Assembly (NCBI GenBank): GCA_944332635.1
Contig: CALVKI010000068.1
Span: 1-44,128 of the forward strand
Direction: 5' to 3'
DNA length: 44,128 bases
DNA from: an uncultured Bacilli bacterium
Lineage (GTDB): Bacteria; Bacillota_I; Bacilli_A; RF39; UBA660
Below are positions 9,101 through 18,178 of the stretch, one piece after another. Every line of letters starts with the position of its first letter. Positions within the stretch are counted from its first letter, which is position 1. The notes beneath the pieces were generated by a model that saw only the letters and a program-made list of their open reading frames with translations, did not search any database and was not told the origin of the DNA. A program made the translations under genes and the position numbers.

Positions 9101-9515
9101 GTTGATTTACAATAGAAAATGGATAGTTATAAGGTTAGTTAAGAAAGGATTTTTATATACTAATTTAAGTAAAAAATACGTATATTCATCAAAATGCTGT
9201 AGCTATTAAATTATTTAACTAATATTATATCTTGAGAGTAAAAAAATTATTGTGGTTATAAATTTTAATATCAATTACATATAGTCAAAGAAAAAGTTAA
9301 AACAAGAGATTTTTAATTACTATAAGTTATATTTGGTAATTATAATAGTAAATATTGTTTTATTTTGTTGGAAGATGGATAAACTGGTATTTAGTAGAAA
9401 AAATTTCGAGAAGGTGGTAGTAGTTATATGTGGTAAAGAAAGAGTTTGTGAATTTAAAGATAATCGAATGTATATTTTACTAGTTTATGTTGTGCTTGAT
9501 TTGAAAAATTATTGT
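9101..9515. other. Gene-free stretch between ftsZ and the arginase gene
   Basis: About 415 bases of AT-rich sequence between the two facing terminators of convergent genes. An 88-codon frame at 9333-9599 has no ribosome site and runs through the arginase terminator and stop, so I do not accept it. I see no RNA gene or repeat. Confidence 0.6.
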
Positions 9516-9541
9516 ATGAAAAAACTGCTATTACGCAGTTT
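9516..9541 (-). terminator. Terminator of the arginase gene
   Basis: On the minus strand AAACTGC and GCAGTTT pair with a six-base loop and a T run follows. The first arm (9535-9541) overlaps the stop codon of the arginase gene. Confidence 0.88.
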
Positions 9542-10442
9542 AATATTTCTTATTTTCAAATATTCCTTTATTTTCTATAGCTCTTATTATTTGTGCTAGT
9601 AAATTAATGGCTATTTGTTCTGTTTTTCTATTTTCATCTCTAAGTGGGTTAAATTCTACTAAATCATATGAAACAACTTTATCTAAATGTTTCATGATTA
9701 GTTCATTTATTTTCATTGCTTCTTCTTCTGAAATTCCATCAAATACTGGAATGGATACTCCTGGTGCCACTTCAGGATCTATTAAATCTAGGTCATAACT
9801 AATATGTATTCCTTTAGTTTTTTCTCCTGCTATTCTAAAAGCTTCTTCCATAATTGCTTCTATACCTTTTTGTTTAATATCTTCAGTTGTAAATACGGTA
9901 ATCCCAGAATATTTAATATTATCTTTTTCCCAGTCATCAATACTTCTAGCTCCAACCACAACGGTTTTTGAAGGTTGAATAATATTTCCGTCATGAAAAT
10001 ATCTTAATTCTCCATTTTTATATCCTGTAATAGCTGCAAGTGGAAGCCCATGGATGTTTCCAGTAACTGTAGTATCAAAAGTATTATAATCAGTATGAGC
10101 ATCAAGCCATATGATTCCTATGTTTTCGTGTGTTTTAGCACTAGCTAACGCACTAGCGATGGCTACAGAATGATCACCACCAATAGTAATAGGAAAGTAT
10201 CCATCTTTTATTTTTTCTAGGATAGTTTGGTATAATTTTGTATTGAATTTTTCTATTTCATAGTCGTTTTTCCTTAAATCTGATAAATTTCTACTTTTTA
10301 TAATATTTTTATCTTGTACTAAAGAGATATTTTCTCCTTTGTAGAATCCTTTTAAATCGTTCATTAATTGAACTGGTCCTAGATGAGCTCCGTCGATATG
10401 AACTCCTAAGTCACTACCAGCTCCTATAATAAATGTTTTCAT
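9540..10442 (-). CDS. rocF: Arginase (ureohydrolase family)
   Basis: Arginase cleaves arginine to ornithine and urea with a two-manganese centre. All metal motifs are present: GGDHS near residue 90, DAHTDYN near 117, DLDLIDP near 222. GNIHGLPLA after the second motif is the arginase version rather than agmatinase, and VEFNPL near the end is also arginase-like. ATG 10442 is preceded by GAGGGTGA at good distance; a GTG nine bases upstream lies inside that ribosome site. Length is 300 residues. It is a lone minus-strand gene facing ftsZ. Substrate choice among ureohydrolases is good but not certain. Confidence 0.88.
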   Translation of the reverse strand: MKTFIIGAGSDLGVHIDGAHLGPVQLMNDLKGFYKGENISLVQDKNIIKSRNLSDLRKNDYEIEKFNTKLYQTILEKIKDGYFPITIGGDHSVAIASALASAKTHENIGIIWLDAHTDYNTFDTTVTGNIHGLPLAAITGYKNGELRYFHDGNIIQPSKTVVVGARSIDDWEKDNIKYSGITVFTTEDIKQKGIEAIMEEAFRIAGEKTKGIHISYDLDLIDPEVAPGVSIPVFDGISEEEAMKINELIMKHLDKVVSYDLVEFNPLRDENRKTEQIAINLLAQIIRAIENKGIFENKKY

Positions 10443-10520
10443 AAATTTCACCCTCTTACATTTTAGAATAAATACATGAGGATAGCAAGGAAAAGTCTTT
10501 TTTTTTAGTTTTTTTTACTG

Positions 10521-10526
10521 TATAAT
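10521..10526 (+). promoter_or_regulatory. -10 box of murE with a very short leader
   Basis: TATAAT is followed after six bases by GGGTGAT and then ATG 10543. Transcription starting about seven bases after the -10 box would leave a leader of about ten bases. No good -35 box is visible. Confidence 0.5.
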
Positions 10527-10542
10527 GTTTTTGGGTGATAGT

Positions 10543-11991
10543 ATGAAAAAGCTTAGTGAATTATATCCTGGAGTTTTAGAAGATGTAACAATTAAGGCAA
10601 TAAAAATAAATTCAAAGGAGTGTGAAAAAGGAGATCTATTTGTTTGCACAAAGGGTGTTACTGCTGATCGGCATGATTTTATAGATGATGCAATAAAACA
10701 CGGTGCTAGTGCTATTGTTGTTAGTCGTAATGTAGGAAATGTTTTGATTCCTGTTATAAAAGTGCCTGATACAAATCGAGAACTTCCTTATTTGTGTCAA
10801 AAATTTTATGACTATCCAGATCAGAAATTAAAAATTTTGGGGGTTACTGGTACTGATGGTAAAACTTCTACAGCAACTATTATGCAGACGTTAATTGGTA
10901 ACGATATATGTGGGTATATTGGAACTAATGGTAGAAATTGTGCTAAGTTTACTGGAAATAATCCTAATACAACTCCAGATGTTCATTTGCTTTATGCTTA
11001 TTTTAAGGAGTTTCTAGATTGTGGGTGTCAATATGTTGCAATGGAGGCAAGTAGTGAAGCTTTTTTTAGAGGAAGACTTCAAACTTTTCAATTTGATATT
11101 AGTGTTTATACTAATATCACGTCTGAGCATTTGAATATTCATGGAAGTTTTGAGAATTATTTGGAATGTAAAAAACAATTATTTAGACAAACAAAAAAAG
11201 ATGGTTATTGTGTATTAAATATAGATGATCCATATTATGAACAAGTTAAATCTGTTTGTAATGGAAAAATAGTTACTTATGGTATGAATGATAATGCTAC
11301 TTTACAAATAGTAGATTTCAAAGTATATTCTACACATACAATAATTCATTTTAAATATAAAAATGAAGTAGTAGAAGTTGATAGCCCATTGTTAGGCGAT
11401 TTTAATGTTTATAATTTAGCTGCTGGTCTTTTATCTGCTCTTTGTGCTGGTGTTTCAATGGAAAAAGCATTGCTACGTATCAAAAAAATAAAAATTAATG
11501 GTAGACTTGATTTGCTAAATACTAATACACCATATTCTGTAATGGTTGATTATGCTCATACACCTAATGGTATTATGAAGCTTTTAAATTTTGTTCATAC
11601 ATTAGATATTAATCGTAGTATTGTAGTAATCGGTCAGGCGGGAGAAAGGGATTATATTAAGAGGTCACAAGTAGGTGAGGTTGTGGTTAAAAATGCAACA
11701 TATGCAATTTTTACTTATGAAGATCCTAGAAGTGAAGATCCTAAAGATATATGTAATGACATTGTAAAGACTGTAAAAGATAAATATCATAATTATGAAA
11801 TAGTAATTGATAGACGTGAGGCTATTCAAAAAGCGATTAATATGGCGGGAACGAAAGATATGGTTTTAATTCTTGGTAAAGGAAATGAAACATATCAAAA
11901 ATTAAAAAATGAAGTGATTTATTTTAATGATGAGGAGGAAGCTTATCAAGCGGTCCTTAATCGTAAAGAAAAAGAAGGAGTTACTAATTAG
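10543..11991 (+). CDS. murE: UDP-MurNAc-tripeptide synthetase MurE
   Basis: MurE adds the third amino acid (meso-diaminopimelate or L-lysine) to UDP-MurNAc-Ala-Glu. The ATP loop GVTGTDGKTST is near residue 105; TNITSEHLNIHG is the Mur-ligase middle-domain signature; VDYAHTPNG opens the C-terminal domain. The third-residue motif, DNPR in meso-DAP enzymes, reads EDPRSEDP at 393-400; the kept Arg points to meso-DAP, although Asn is replaced by Asp. ATG 10543 follows GGGTGAT; an upstream in-frame ATG at 10525 lies in the -10 box and can be excluded. 482 residues. It is apart from the murG-ftsZ cluster. Confidence 0.93.
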   Translation: MKKLSELYPGVLEDVTIKAIKINSKECEKGDLFVCTKGVTADRHDFIDDAIKHGASAIVVSRNVGNVLIPVIKVPDTNRELPYLCQKFYDYPDQKLKILGVTGTDGKTSTATIMQTLIGNDICGYIGTNGRNCAKFTGNNPNTTPDVHLLYAYFKEFLDCGCQYVAMEASSEAFFRGRLQTFQFDISVYTNITSEHLNIHGSFENYLECKKQLFRQTKKDGYCVLNIDDPYYEQVKSVCNGKIVTYGMNDNATLQIVDFKVYSTHTIIHFKYKNEVVEVDSPLLGDFNVYNLAAGLLSALCAGVSMEKALLRIKKIKINGRLDLLNTNTPYSVMVDYAHTPNGIMKLLNFVHTLDINRSIVVIGQAGERDYIKRSQVGEVVVKNATYAIFTYEDPRSEDPKDICNDIVKTVKDKYHNYEIVIDRREAIQKAINMAGTKDMVLILGKGNETYQKLKNEVIYFNDEEEAYQAVLNRKEKEGVTN

Positions 11992-12001
11992 TGCTCCTTT
12001 T
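11975..12001 (+). terminator. Terminator overlapping the murE stop
   Basis: AAGGAG (11975-11980) pairs with CTCCTT (11994-11999), with an inner CTAATTAG, followed by TT-rich sequence. The stop TAG lies in the loop. Confidence 0.6.
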
Positions 12002-12059
12002 CATTTACTTTTTATCTTTTTTTTGATATATTTTTTATGGATAGCATTGAGTGGTTAAT

Positions 12060-13304
12060 ATGAAAGAGAAAAAAAATATATGGTATTTGTTAAATAAAAA
12101 GGGAGTTATTGTATTAATAATTTTTTGTTTTCTTATTATAGGTATTTTTGGCTTTTTTTTATATTCTTATATTATCGTTCGACCTTATTATTCGAAAGTT
12201 TTACCTAATACTTATTTAGGTAAATATTCAATTTCTGATGTTTCTTTTGATTCATTAAATAGCATTGTTGATAAATATTCTGACAAAATATTAGATGAAA
12301 AAATAACGTTATTGTGTAATAATCGAGAATATAGTTATAGTTATCGTCAGTTAGGTCTTAAAATCGATAAAGAAAAGGTTATTCGTCAAGTTATTCAATA
12401 TCAAAATTCGTTAAGTTTTTTTGAATTGTATGATGATTTAGTTAATAAAGAAAAAAATAGTTTTCATTATTTATTTTCTTATGATGAAGATATTTTGGAG
12501 AAGTTTTTGTATACATTAAAATTGCAAACGGACGTTGTAAAAAAAGATGGATATCTTTCAATTGATGATAATAGAAACTTACGGTATGTTGATGGTATAG
12601 ATGGGTTTTCATTAGATGTTCAAAAATGTTTGTCCATTCTTTTGGAATCTTTCCAAACGATGAATTTTACTATGCCAATTTCTTTAGTTGGAAAGGTTGA
12701 TAAAGCCATTAATAATGAACAATACAAAAGTATAGATACTAAAGTTTCTTCTTTTACTACGACTTTTAATCCATATATTTCTCGTGCTACTAATTTGAAA
12801 GTGGCTTTGGATTATATTGATGGTGCTATTATTATGCCTGGTGAAATTTTTTCATTTTATAAATATGCTGGACCGTATAATAAGAAGGGTTATGTTTTTT
12901 ATTATGAATATGTTGGTAATGGCGTTTGTCAAATTGCTACTACTGTTTATAATGCGGCTTTACTAGGTGGTTTAGAAATAGTTAAAAGGTATCCTCATGC
13001 TGCTAAATCCCCATATGTACCAGGAGGATTAGATGCAACTGTTGCTAGTTACTCGAGTGGTTGGAATGTTGATTTTCAATTTAAAAATACGTATTCTTAT
13101 CCAATTTATGTTTCGGCATATGCTATTGGAGGAGAAGCTCACATTGATTTTTGGTCGAATAAAGATGCTATGGGTGGTAAGACTTATTCTACAGAGTCTG
13201 TTCAAATAGGAAGACGTGGTTATACTACATATTTAAATACTTATCAAAATGGTGTTTGGATTAGTCGTGAAAAGATAGCGACTACTTGGTATTCTAAAGA
13301 TTAG
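12060..13304 (+). CDS. Membrane-anchored VanW-family protein
   Basis: A basic N-terminus and one transmembrane helix (about residues 15-38) precede an extracellular protein. The middle resembles the peptidoglycan-binding-like module often fused to VanW (B. subtilis YoaR type). The VanW domain covers about 230-375: PGEIFSFYKYAGPYNKKGY, GVCQIATTVYNAAL, and the PHAAKSPYVPGGLDATV run are diagnostic, including the single Cys of GVCQ. Biochemical function of VanW is not settled; it occurs next to glycopeptide resistance genes and in many wall loci. ATG 12060 is used; GTG 12051 is part of the ribosome site. 414 residues. Confidence 0.88.
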   Translation: MKEKKNIWYLLNKKGVIVLIIFCFLIIGIFGFFLYSYIIVRPYYSKVLPNTYLGKYSISDVSFDSLNSIVDKYSDKILDEKITLLCNNREYSYSYRQLGLKIDKEKVIRQVIQYQNSLSFFELYDDLVNKEKNSFHYLFSYDEDILEKFLYTLKLQTDVVKKDGYLSIDDNRNLRYVDGIDGFSLDVQKCLSILLESFQTMNFTMPISLVGKVDKAINNEQYKSIDTKVSSFTTTFNPYISRATNLKVALDYIDGAIIMPGEIFSFYKYAGPYNKKGYVFYYEYVGNGVCQIATTVYNAALLGGLEIVKRYPHAAKSPYVPGGLDATVASYSSGWNVDFQFKNTYSYPIYVSAYAIGGEAHIDFWSNKDAMGGKTYSTESVQIGRRGYTTYLNTYQNGVWISREKIATTWYSKD

Positions 13305-13370
13305 TAATTGTTGTATTAGGCAAATGGATTTTATTTATTTTTTATGTTATTATTATGTTTAGGTGATAAT

Positions 13371-13853
13371 ATGATAAAAAAAATTATTAAAGGTTCTTTT
13401 GTTATATTGTGTATGATAATTATTTTTATGTTTTCTATGGATAATTCTGCTGCATCTACAAAAAAGAGTGAAGGAGTTATTATTCAAGCTAGTTCGATTT
13501 TGGGCTTTGATTTGGATGATAAACAACAAAAACTGGTAATTGATTTATTTTTTGTTCCAGTTAGAAAATTGGCACATTTTTTTATTTATTTTGTATTAGG
13601 AATTGCTTTAATTAGTTTTTTACGAGAATTTTCAATTTCTAGTCGTAGATTAATATTGTTAGCTATTTTTTTAGCCTTTTTATATGCCTGCAGTGATGAA
13701 TTTCATCAATTATTTGTTTCAGGGAGAAGTGGACAGTTTAGCGATGTTTTATTAGATACACTTGGTGCTAGCGTAGGAATTGGAATTTATTATTTACTAT
13801 TTAGAAAAAAATTAAAGGAGATAACTTATGAACAAGAAGAGAGAGTTAGCTAA
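13371..13853 (+). CDS. VanZ-family membrane protein
   Basis: A VanZ-type protein of 160 residues with about four transmembrane segments. The motif PVRKLAHFFIYFVLG and the later SDEFHQLFVSGRSGQFSDVLLD with a following glycine-rich helix are the VanZ core. VanZ raises teicoplanin tolerance in enterococci, but most chromosomal members have no known function. The start follows AGGTGATAAT directly, with a TATTAT -10-like box only about 20 bases upstream. The end overlaps the flippase start by 26 bases, so they are coupled. Confidence 0.88.
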   Translation: MIKKIIKGSFVILCMIIIFMFSMDNSAASTKKSEGVIIQASSILGFDLDDKQQKLVIDLFFVPVRKLAHFFIYFVLGIALISFLREFSISSRRLILLAIFLAFLYACSDEFHQLFVSGRSGQFSDVLLDTLGASVGIGIYYLLFRKKLKEITYEQEERVS

Positions 13854-15243
13854 AAATACAATTATTATTTTTGCTGGTAAGGTATGTACTCAGTTAATTT
13901 CATTTCTATTATTACCTTTATATACTAGTTATTTATTAACAGAGGAATATGGTTTTGTTGATTTAATAACGACATATGTTACATTAATTGTTCCTATTAT
14001 TACTATGGAACTTGAAATGAGTGTTTTTCGTTATTTAGTTGATTGTCGTAAAGATAAGAAAGAAACAAAGAGAGTTTTTAGTAATAATTTTATTATTTTA
14101 CTTTTTTCTTTATTAATCTTTATTATTGGATATTTAATTGTTTCATGTTTTTGGAAATTTGATTATCGTTTTCTTATTTTGTTTGATATTGTTATTTGTA
14201 CATTCTCTGGTAACTTTTTGCAGATTGCTAGGGGAGTAGGTAGGACGATTGATTATGCTATTAGTTGTATTATCACAGGCGTTAGTACTATTCTTTTAAA
14301 TATTTTACTGATTGTAGTATTTAGATTGGGAGCTTTTGGAATGATTACTTCAATGGCTATTGCAAATGGATTAGGAGCTTTGTATTTATTTATTCGAATT
14401 AAAATGTGGCAATTTATTGATTTTAAGAAAAAAGATAAAGGATTAATTAAAGAGATGTATAAGTATTCTATTCCTCTTGTTCCTAATGGTATTAGTTGGT
14501 GGATTGTGAATGTATCTGATCGAACAATTATTACGGCAGTTATGGGAGCAGCTGCTAATGGGATTTATGCGGTTAGTAATAAATTTCCAACGATATTATC
14601 TAGTTTATTGGGTATATTTAATTTGTCTTGGAGTGAATCAGCTGCCCTTCATATTAATAGTCCTGATCGTGATCAATTTTTCTCTGATATATCAAATACA
14701 ATTACTAAATTATTTTCTTGTTTAGGTGTAGGTATGATTGCTTGTATGCCTTTTGTATTTCCTTTATTAGTTAATAAAAGTTATGATGCGGCCTTCTATT
14801 ATATTCCAATTCTAGTTTTAGGTGCGGTTTTTAATGTTGTTATTTGTTTATATAGTGCAGTTTATATTGCTAAAAAAATGACGAAACAAGTAGCAGCTAC
14901 ATCTATAATTGGTGCTATTATTAATATTATTATAAATGTTGGTTTAATTCATTTTATTGGCCTTTTTGCTGCATCATTATCTACAGCAATTTCTTATTTG
15001 GTGATGATGGTTTACCGTCATTTTGATTTAAAAAAATATGTTAATATTACTTATGAGAAAGGTCTTTTTATAAAAACTATTTTGATTTTTACTTTTGCTA
15101 TTGTTATTTATTATCAAAGAAATTTATATTTAGATATTTTAAGTCTTGGTATAGTAGTTATTTATTCAATTTGGATGAATAAGCAATTTTTGAAATCTTC
15201 TTTAGAAATGTTGTTATCAAAAATTGGATGGACGAATCGATAA
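13828..15243 (+). CDS. Oligosaccharide flippase (Wzx-type, MOP superfamily)
   Basis: A 471-residue protein with 12-14 transmembrane helices. The start ELAKNTIIIFAGKVCTQLISF followed by LLPLYTSYLLTEEYGFVDL is the classical polysaccharide-exporter N-terminus, and YSIPLVPNGISWWIVNVSD in the middle is the second repeat signature. Such proteins move lipid-linked oligosaccharides across the membrane. Substrate unknown; no glycosyltransferase cluster adjoins it. It begins inside vanZ with its own AAAGGAG site. MurJ-type lipid II flipping is possible, but the motifs fit Wzx better. Confidence 0.88.
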   Translation: MNKKRELAKNTIIIFAGKVCTQLISFLLLPLYTSYLLTEEYGFVDLITTYVTLIVPIITMELEMSVFRYLVDCRKDKKETKRVFSNNFIILLFSLLIFIIGYLIVSCFWKFDYRFLILFDIVICTFSGNFLQIARGVGRTIDYAISCIITGVSTILLNILLIVVFRLGAFGMITSMAIANGLGALYLFIRIKMWQFIDFKKKDKGLIKEMYKYSIPLVPNGISWWIVNVSDRTIITAVMGAAANGIYAVSNKFPTILSSLLGIFNLSWSESAALHINSPDRDQFFSDISNTITKLFSCLGVGMIACMPFVFPLLVNKSYDAAFYYIPILVLGAVFNVVICLYSAVYIAKKMTKQVAATSIIGAIINIIINVGLIHFIGLFAASLSTAISYLVMMVYRHFDLKKYVNITYEKGLFIKTILIFTFAIVIYYQRNLYLDILSLGIVVIYSIWMNKQFLKSSLEMLLSKIGWTNR

Positions 15244-15377
15244 AATAAAAAATTATTTTGTTATAATTGTAAATAGTAATAAAAGTTATTTGTCAATATT
15301 ATTTTGTTAATTTTGTAGTTAAGACAAAAAACTTTATAATTTGACAATAAAAAACATATAATCTATTGGGTGATTAT

Positions 15378-16076
15378 ATGTTTTTTCAATTATTTTCTAT
15401 GTTAAAAGATATTTTTTGTTTTACAGGATCTTATTCTAATGAAGTTTTTCCTGAACCACTTACTTCTAGTGAAGAAGAAAAGTATATTTTAGAAAAAGAG
15501 CGTGGGGATAGAAATGCTCGTAATCAATTAATTGAACATAATTTGAGATTGGTTGCTCATATTGTAAAAAAGTTTGACTCTAAAAATGGTGATGCAGATG
15601 ATTTAATTAGTATTGGTACAATTGGTCTTATTAAAGGAGTTGATAGTTTTTCTCGGGATAAAGGAGTAAAAATTACTACTTATTGTGCTAGATGTATTGA
15701 AAATGAGATACTTATGTATTTTCGTAGTAATAATAAATATAGTAAGGATATTTCTATTAATGAAGCTGTAGGTTTTGATAAAGATGGAAATGAAATTGCT
15801 ATACAGGATGTATTAAAAAGTCCAAAACCAGATTTCGTTGAAGATATTAATATGAAAGATCATATTTTGTTGTTAAAGAAATATATGGGAGTTTTATTGC
15901 CTCGTGAAAGGGAGATATTAATTAGAAGATATGGTCTTTATAATCATGATGAAGAAACTCAAAAAGAAATTGCTAAAAAATTGCATATTTCTAGGAGCTA
16001 TGTTTCTAGAATAGAAAAAAGAGCTCTTACTAAAATTTTAAGAGAATTTATTAAAGATAAGCAATTTGATGCATAA
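15378..16076 (+). CDS. sigK: Sporulation-type RNA polymerase sigma factor SigK
   Basis: This matches mother-cell sigma-K closely: FPEPLTSSEEEKYI, ARNQLIEHNLRLVAHIVKKF (region 2.1), DLISIGTIGLIKGVDSF (2.2-2.3), ARCIENEILMYFR (2.4) and the region 4 helix-turn-helix KEIAKKLHISRSYVSRIEKR. The first 18 residues are hydrophobic (MFFQLFSMLKDIFCFTGS), like the pro-sequence that SpoIVFB removes in B. subtilis; the residues GSYSN match the processing area. The gene is intact, with no recombination-element interruption. ATG 15378 follows GGGTGAT; TTG 15366 is an unlikely alternative. 232 residues. Its own promoter would need a mother-cell factor and I could not identify it. Confidence 0.9.
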   Translation: MFFQLFSMLKDIFCFTGSYSNEVFPEPLTSSEEEKYILEKERGDRNARNQLIEHNLRLVAHIVKKFDSKNGDADDLISIGTIGLIKGVDSFSRDKGVKITTYCARCIENEILMYFRSNNKYSKDISINEAVGFDKDGNEIAIQDVLKSPKPDFVEDINMKDHILLLKKYMGVLLPREREILIRRYGLYNHDEETQKEIAKKLHISRSYVSRIEKRALTKILREFIKDKQFDA

Positions 16077-16084
16077 TAGAAATA

Positions 16085-16113
16085 TAGACATAAGCAGTTA
16101 ATTTTAGTATAAT
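16085..16113 (+). promoter_or_regulatory. Promoter of the polysaccharide deacetylase gene
   Basis: TAGACA (16085-16090), 17-base spacer, TATAAT (16108-16113), about 20 bases before ATG 16135. Confidence 0.65.
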
Positions 16114-16134
16114 TATGGTAGCGAGAGTGATAAT

Positions 16135-17616
16135 ATGGGAAAGAAGAATTTATTAAAGAATTATTGTAAAATCTCTAGTCAAAGAAAAAAATTAAATGCT
16201 TTACAAAAAAAGAGGTTAACTTCTTTTCAAATTAGAAGGATTATTATTTGTGTTTTATTTCTAATTATTGGTATATGTTTATTATTTGCTTATAAGATAG
16301 TTTTTTTTCCTAGAATTCGGTTAGAGGGATCAAGTGTAGTAGTTGTTGATTATAAAGGAAATTATAAAGAGGCTGGATATTTATCTAGTTATCAAGGTAA
16401 AAATATTACTAACTCTGTAAAAGTAAAGGGAAAAGTGAATACAAAAAAAATAGGAGTGTATCCTATTACTTATACAGTTTCTTATCAAGGACATACTGTA
16501 TCTAAAACTAGAATTGTTAAAGTTGTAGATAATAAAAAACCGAAGATAGAGTTTTCTACAAATAAAAATGCATTATATATTTGTCCTAATACTAAAAAAT
16601 ATTTATTTGATGATTATAGAGCTATTGATAATTATGATGGAGATATTACTAATTTAGTGGTTGTTAAAAAAAAGGGTAGTGTTATGAGATATGAAGTTAA
16701 GGATACTTATGGTAATCGTACTGTTGTTGAGAGAAAAATTGTTTATAAAGATACCGAAAATCCTAAATTAACTTTGAATTCTTCACAGACTTTGATGTTA
16801 ATGGTTGGAGATGAGTTTTCCCCATCTACTTATCAAGTTAGTGATAATTGTTCTACAGATGTTAAAGTAAAAGTTACTGGTGTGGTTGATACTAGTAAAG
16901 CTGGAGAATATCAAAAAATTTATGAGGCTACTGATGAGGCTGGAAATGTTACTAAGATTGTACAAACAGTTGTTGTGATGGAACCTGTAAAAAAAGGTGT
17001 AATTTATCTTACTTTTGATGATGGCCCTAGAAGTGGAACTACAGACATTATTTTGAATGTATTAAAAGAAAAAGGCGTAAAAGCAACTTTTTTCGTTACT
17101 AGTGGTGGTCCTGATGATTTAATTAAACGAGCATATGATGAAGGTCATTCCATTGGTCTTCATACTGCGAGTCATGATTATTCTATTGTTTATGCATCTG
17201 CTGATTCTTATTTTAATGATTTACAAATAGTTTCAGATAGAGTTGAAAAAATTACTGGTGAGAAGTCTACGTTGATCCGATTTCCCGGAGGTTCTAGTAA
17301 TACAATAAGTAGGCGTTATTCCTCAGGTATCATGAGTTATTTGACCAAGGAAGTAGTTAATCGTGGATATCGTTATTATGATTGGAATATTGATTCACGT
17401 GATGCTGAAGGTGGAAAATTTAGTGCTGATGAGATTGCTAATTTTGTTATTAATAGTCTTTCTCATGATAGAGTTAATATGGTTTTAATGCATGATATTA
17501 AGGTTGCAACTAAGGATGCTATTGGTAGGATTATTGATTATGGTAAAAGTCATGGTTATACCTTTGAAGCTATTACTCCTTTTACGGATATGGTTATTCA
17601 ACGTGTAAATAATTAG
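16135..17616 (+). CDS. Membrane-anchored polysaccharide deacetylase with Ig-like (DUF5011-type) repeats
   Basis: A basic cytoplasmic N-terminus, one transmembrane helix (about 35-58), then three Ig-like repeats: repeats of the form [GVYPITYTV..], [RAIDNYDGDIT..VKDTYGN] and [YQVSDNCSTDV..ATDEAGN], up to about residue 282. The NodB (CE4) domain follows: TFDDGPRS holds the catalytic base and metal Asp, HTASHDYS gives the metal His pair, and RFPGGSSN and LMHDI complete the site. Substrate is probably N-acetylated peptidoglycan or another wall glycan. It acts outside the cell. Located directly after sigK but with its own sigma-A-like promoter. 493 residues. Confidence 0.9.
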   Translation: MGKKNLLKNYCKISSQRKKLNALQKKRLTSFQIRRIIICVLFLIIGICLLFAYKIVFFPRIRLEGSSVVVVDYKGNYKEAGYLSSYQGKNITNSVKVKGKVNTKKIGVYPITYTVSYQGHTVSKTRIVKVVDNKKPKIEFSTNKNALYICPNTKKYLFDDYRAIDNYDGDITNLVVVKKKGSVMRYEVKDTYGNRTVVERKIVYKDTENPKLTLNSSQTLMLMVGDEFSPSTYQVSDNCSTDVKVKVTGVVDTSKAGEYQKIYEATDEAGNVTKIVQTVVVMEPVKKGVIYLTFDDGPRSGTTDIILNVLKEKGVKATFFVTSGGPDDLIKRAYDEGHSIGLHTASHDYSIVYASADSYFNDLQIVSDRVEKITGEKSTLIRFPGGSSNTISRRYSSGIMSYLTKEVVNRGYRYYDWNIDSRDAEGGKFSADEIANFVINSLSHDRVNMVLMHDIKVATKDAIGRIIDYGKSHGYTFEAITPFTDMVIQRVNN

Positions 17617-17642
17617 ACGAAATGTAAAAATTAGTGTATAAT
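17614..17642 (+). promoter_or_regulatory. Promoter of yqeG-yqeH
   Basis: TAGACG (17614-17619) overlaps the preceding TAG stop; 17 bases later TATAAT (17637-17642). The expected start of transcription leaves a leader of about 11 bases before ATG 17660. Confidence 0.65.
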
Positions 17643-17659
17643 GGTTCATAGGTGATATT

Positions 17660-18178
17660 ATGGGGATTTTTAAACCTACAATGTATCGAAAGAATATTTT
17701 CGAAATAGATTATCAAAAATTAAAGGAGAAAGGCATTCGTTGCCTTGTTTTCGACTTAGATAACACCCTTGGGTTAATTGAACATGAAAAATGTCCTAGA
17801 AATACTAAGAAATTAATTAAAAGTTTGCAAAATGATTTCTTGATATTTATTGCATCAAATAATAATACAAGGCGTATCAAACCATATATGGAAGACTTAG
17901 GTGTTGGTGGAGTTAGTTGGTGTATGAAACCGTCTACTAGAGGATTGAAAAAAATTAAGAGAGAATATCATTTAAAGAAAAAAGAGATGGTAATGATTGG
18001 AGATCAAATTGTTACTGATGTTTTAGCTGGTAAGAGATTTCATATTATGACTATTTTAGTTGATCCTTTAGGAAAGAAGGATTTAAAAATCACCGGACTT
18101 AATAGATTTTGGGAAGATAAAATTGTTCGTAGGTATGAAAAAAGAGGCGAATTTAAGAGAGGTAAGTATTATGACTAG
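17660..18178 (+). CDS. yqeG: YqeG-family HAD-IIIA phosphatase
   Basis: HAD-superfamily phosphatase. FDLDNTL has the nucleophile Asp32 and acid-base Asp34; ASNNN is motif II; KPSTRGLKK supplies the motif III Lys; GDQIVTDVLAG gives the metal-binding Asp residues. This is the YqeG subgroup found next to yqeH throughout Firmicutes; related phosphatidylglycerophosphate phosphatases are known, but the bacterial substrate is unproven. Start follows AGGTGATATT. The stop overlaps the yqeH start by eight bases (ATGACTAG). 172 residues. Confidence 0.9.
   Translation: MGIFKPTMYRKNIFEIDYQKLKEKGIRCLVFDLDNTLGLIEHEKCPRNTKKLIKSLQNDFLIFIASNNNTRRIKPYMEDLGVGGVSWCMKPSTRGLKKIKREYHLKKKEMVMIGDQIVTDVLAGKRFHIMTILVDPLGKKDLKITGLNRFWEDKIVRRYEKRGEFKRGKYYD

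Noticed and set aside
9333-9599. 88-codon frame downstream of ftsZ
   Set aside because: No ribosome site; it runs through the arginase terminator and the end of the arginase gene on the other strand.
15341-15362. TTGACA and TATAAT upstream of sigK as a sigma-A promoter
   Set aside because: Only ten bases separate the two boxes, too short for a sigma-A promoter; sigK would be expected to use another sigma factor.
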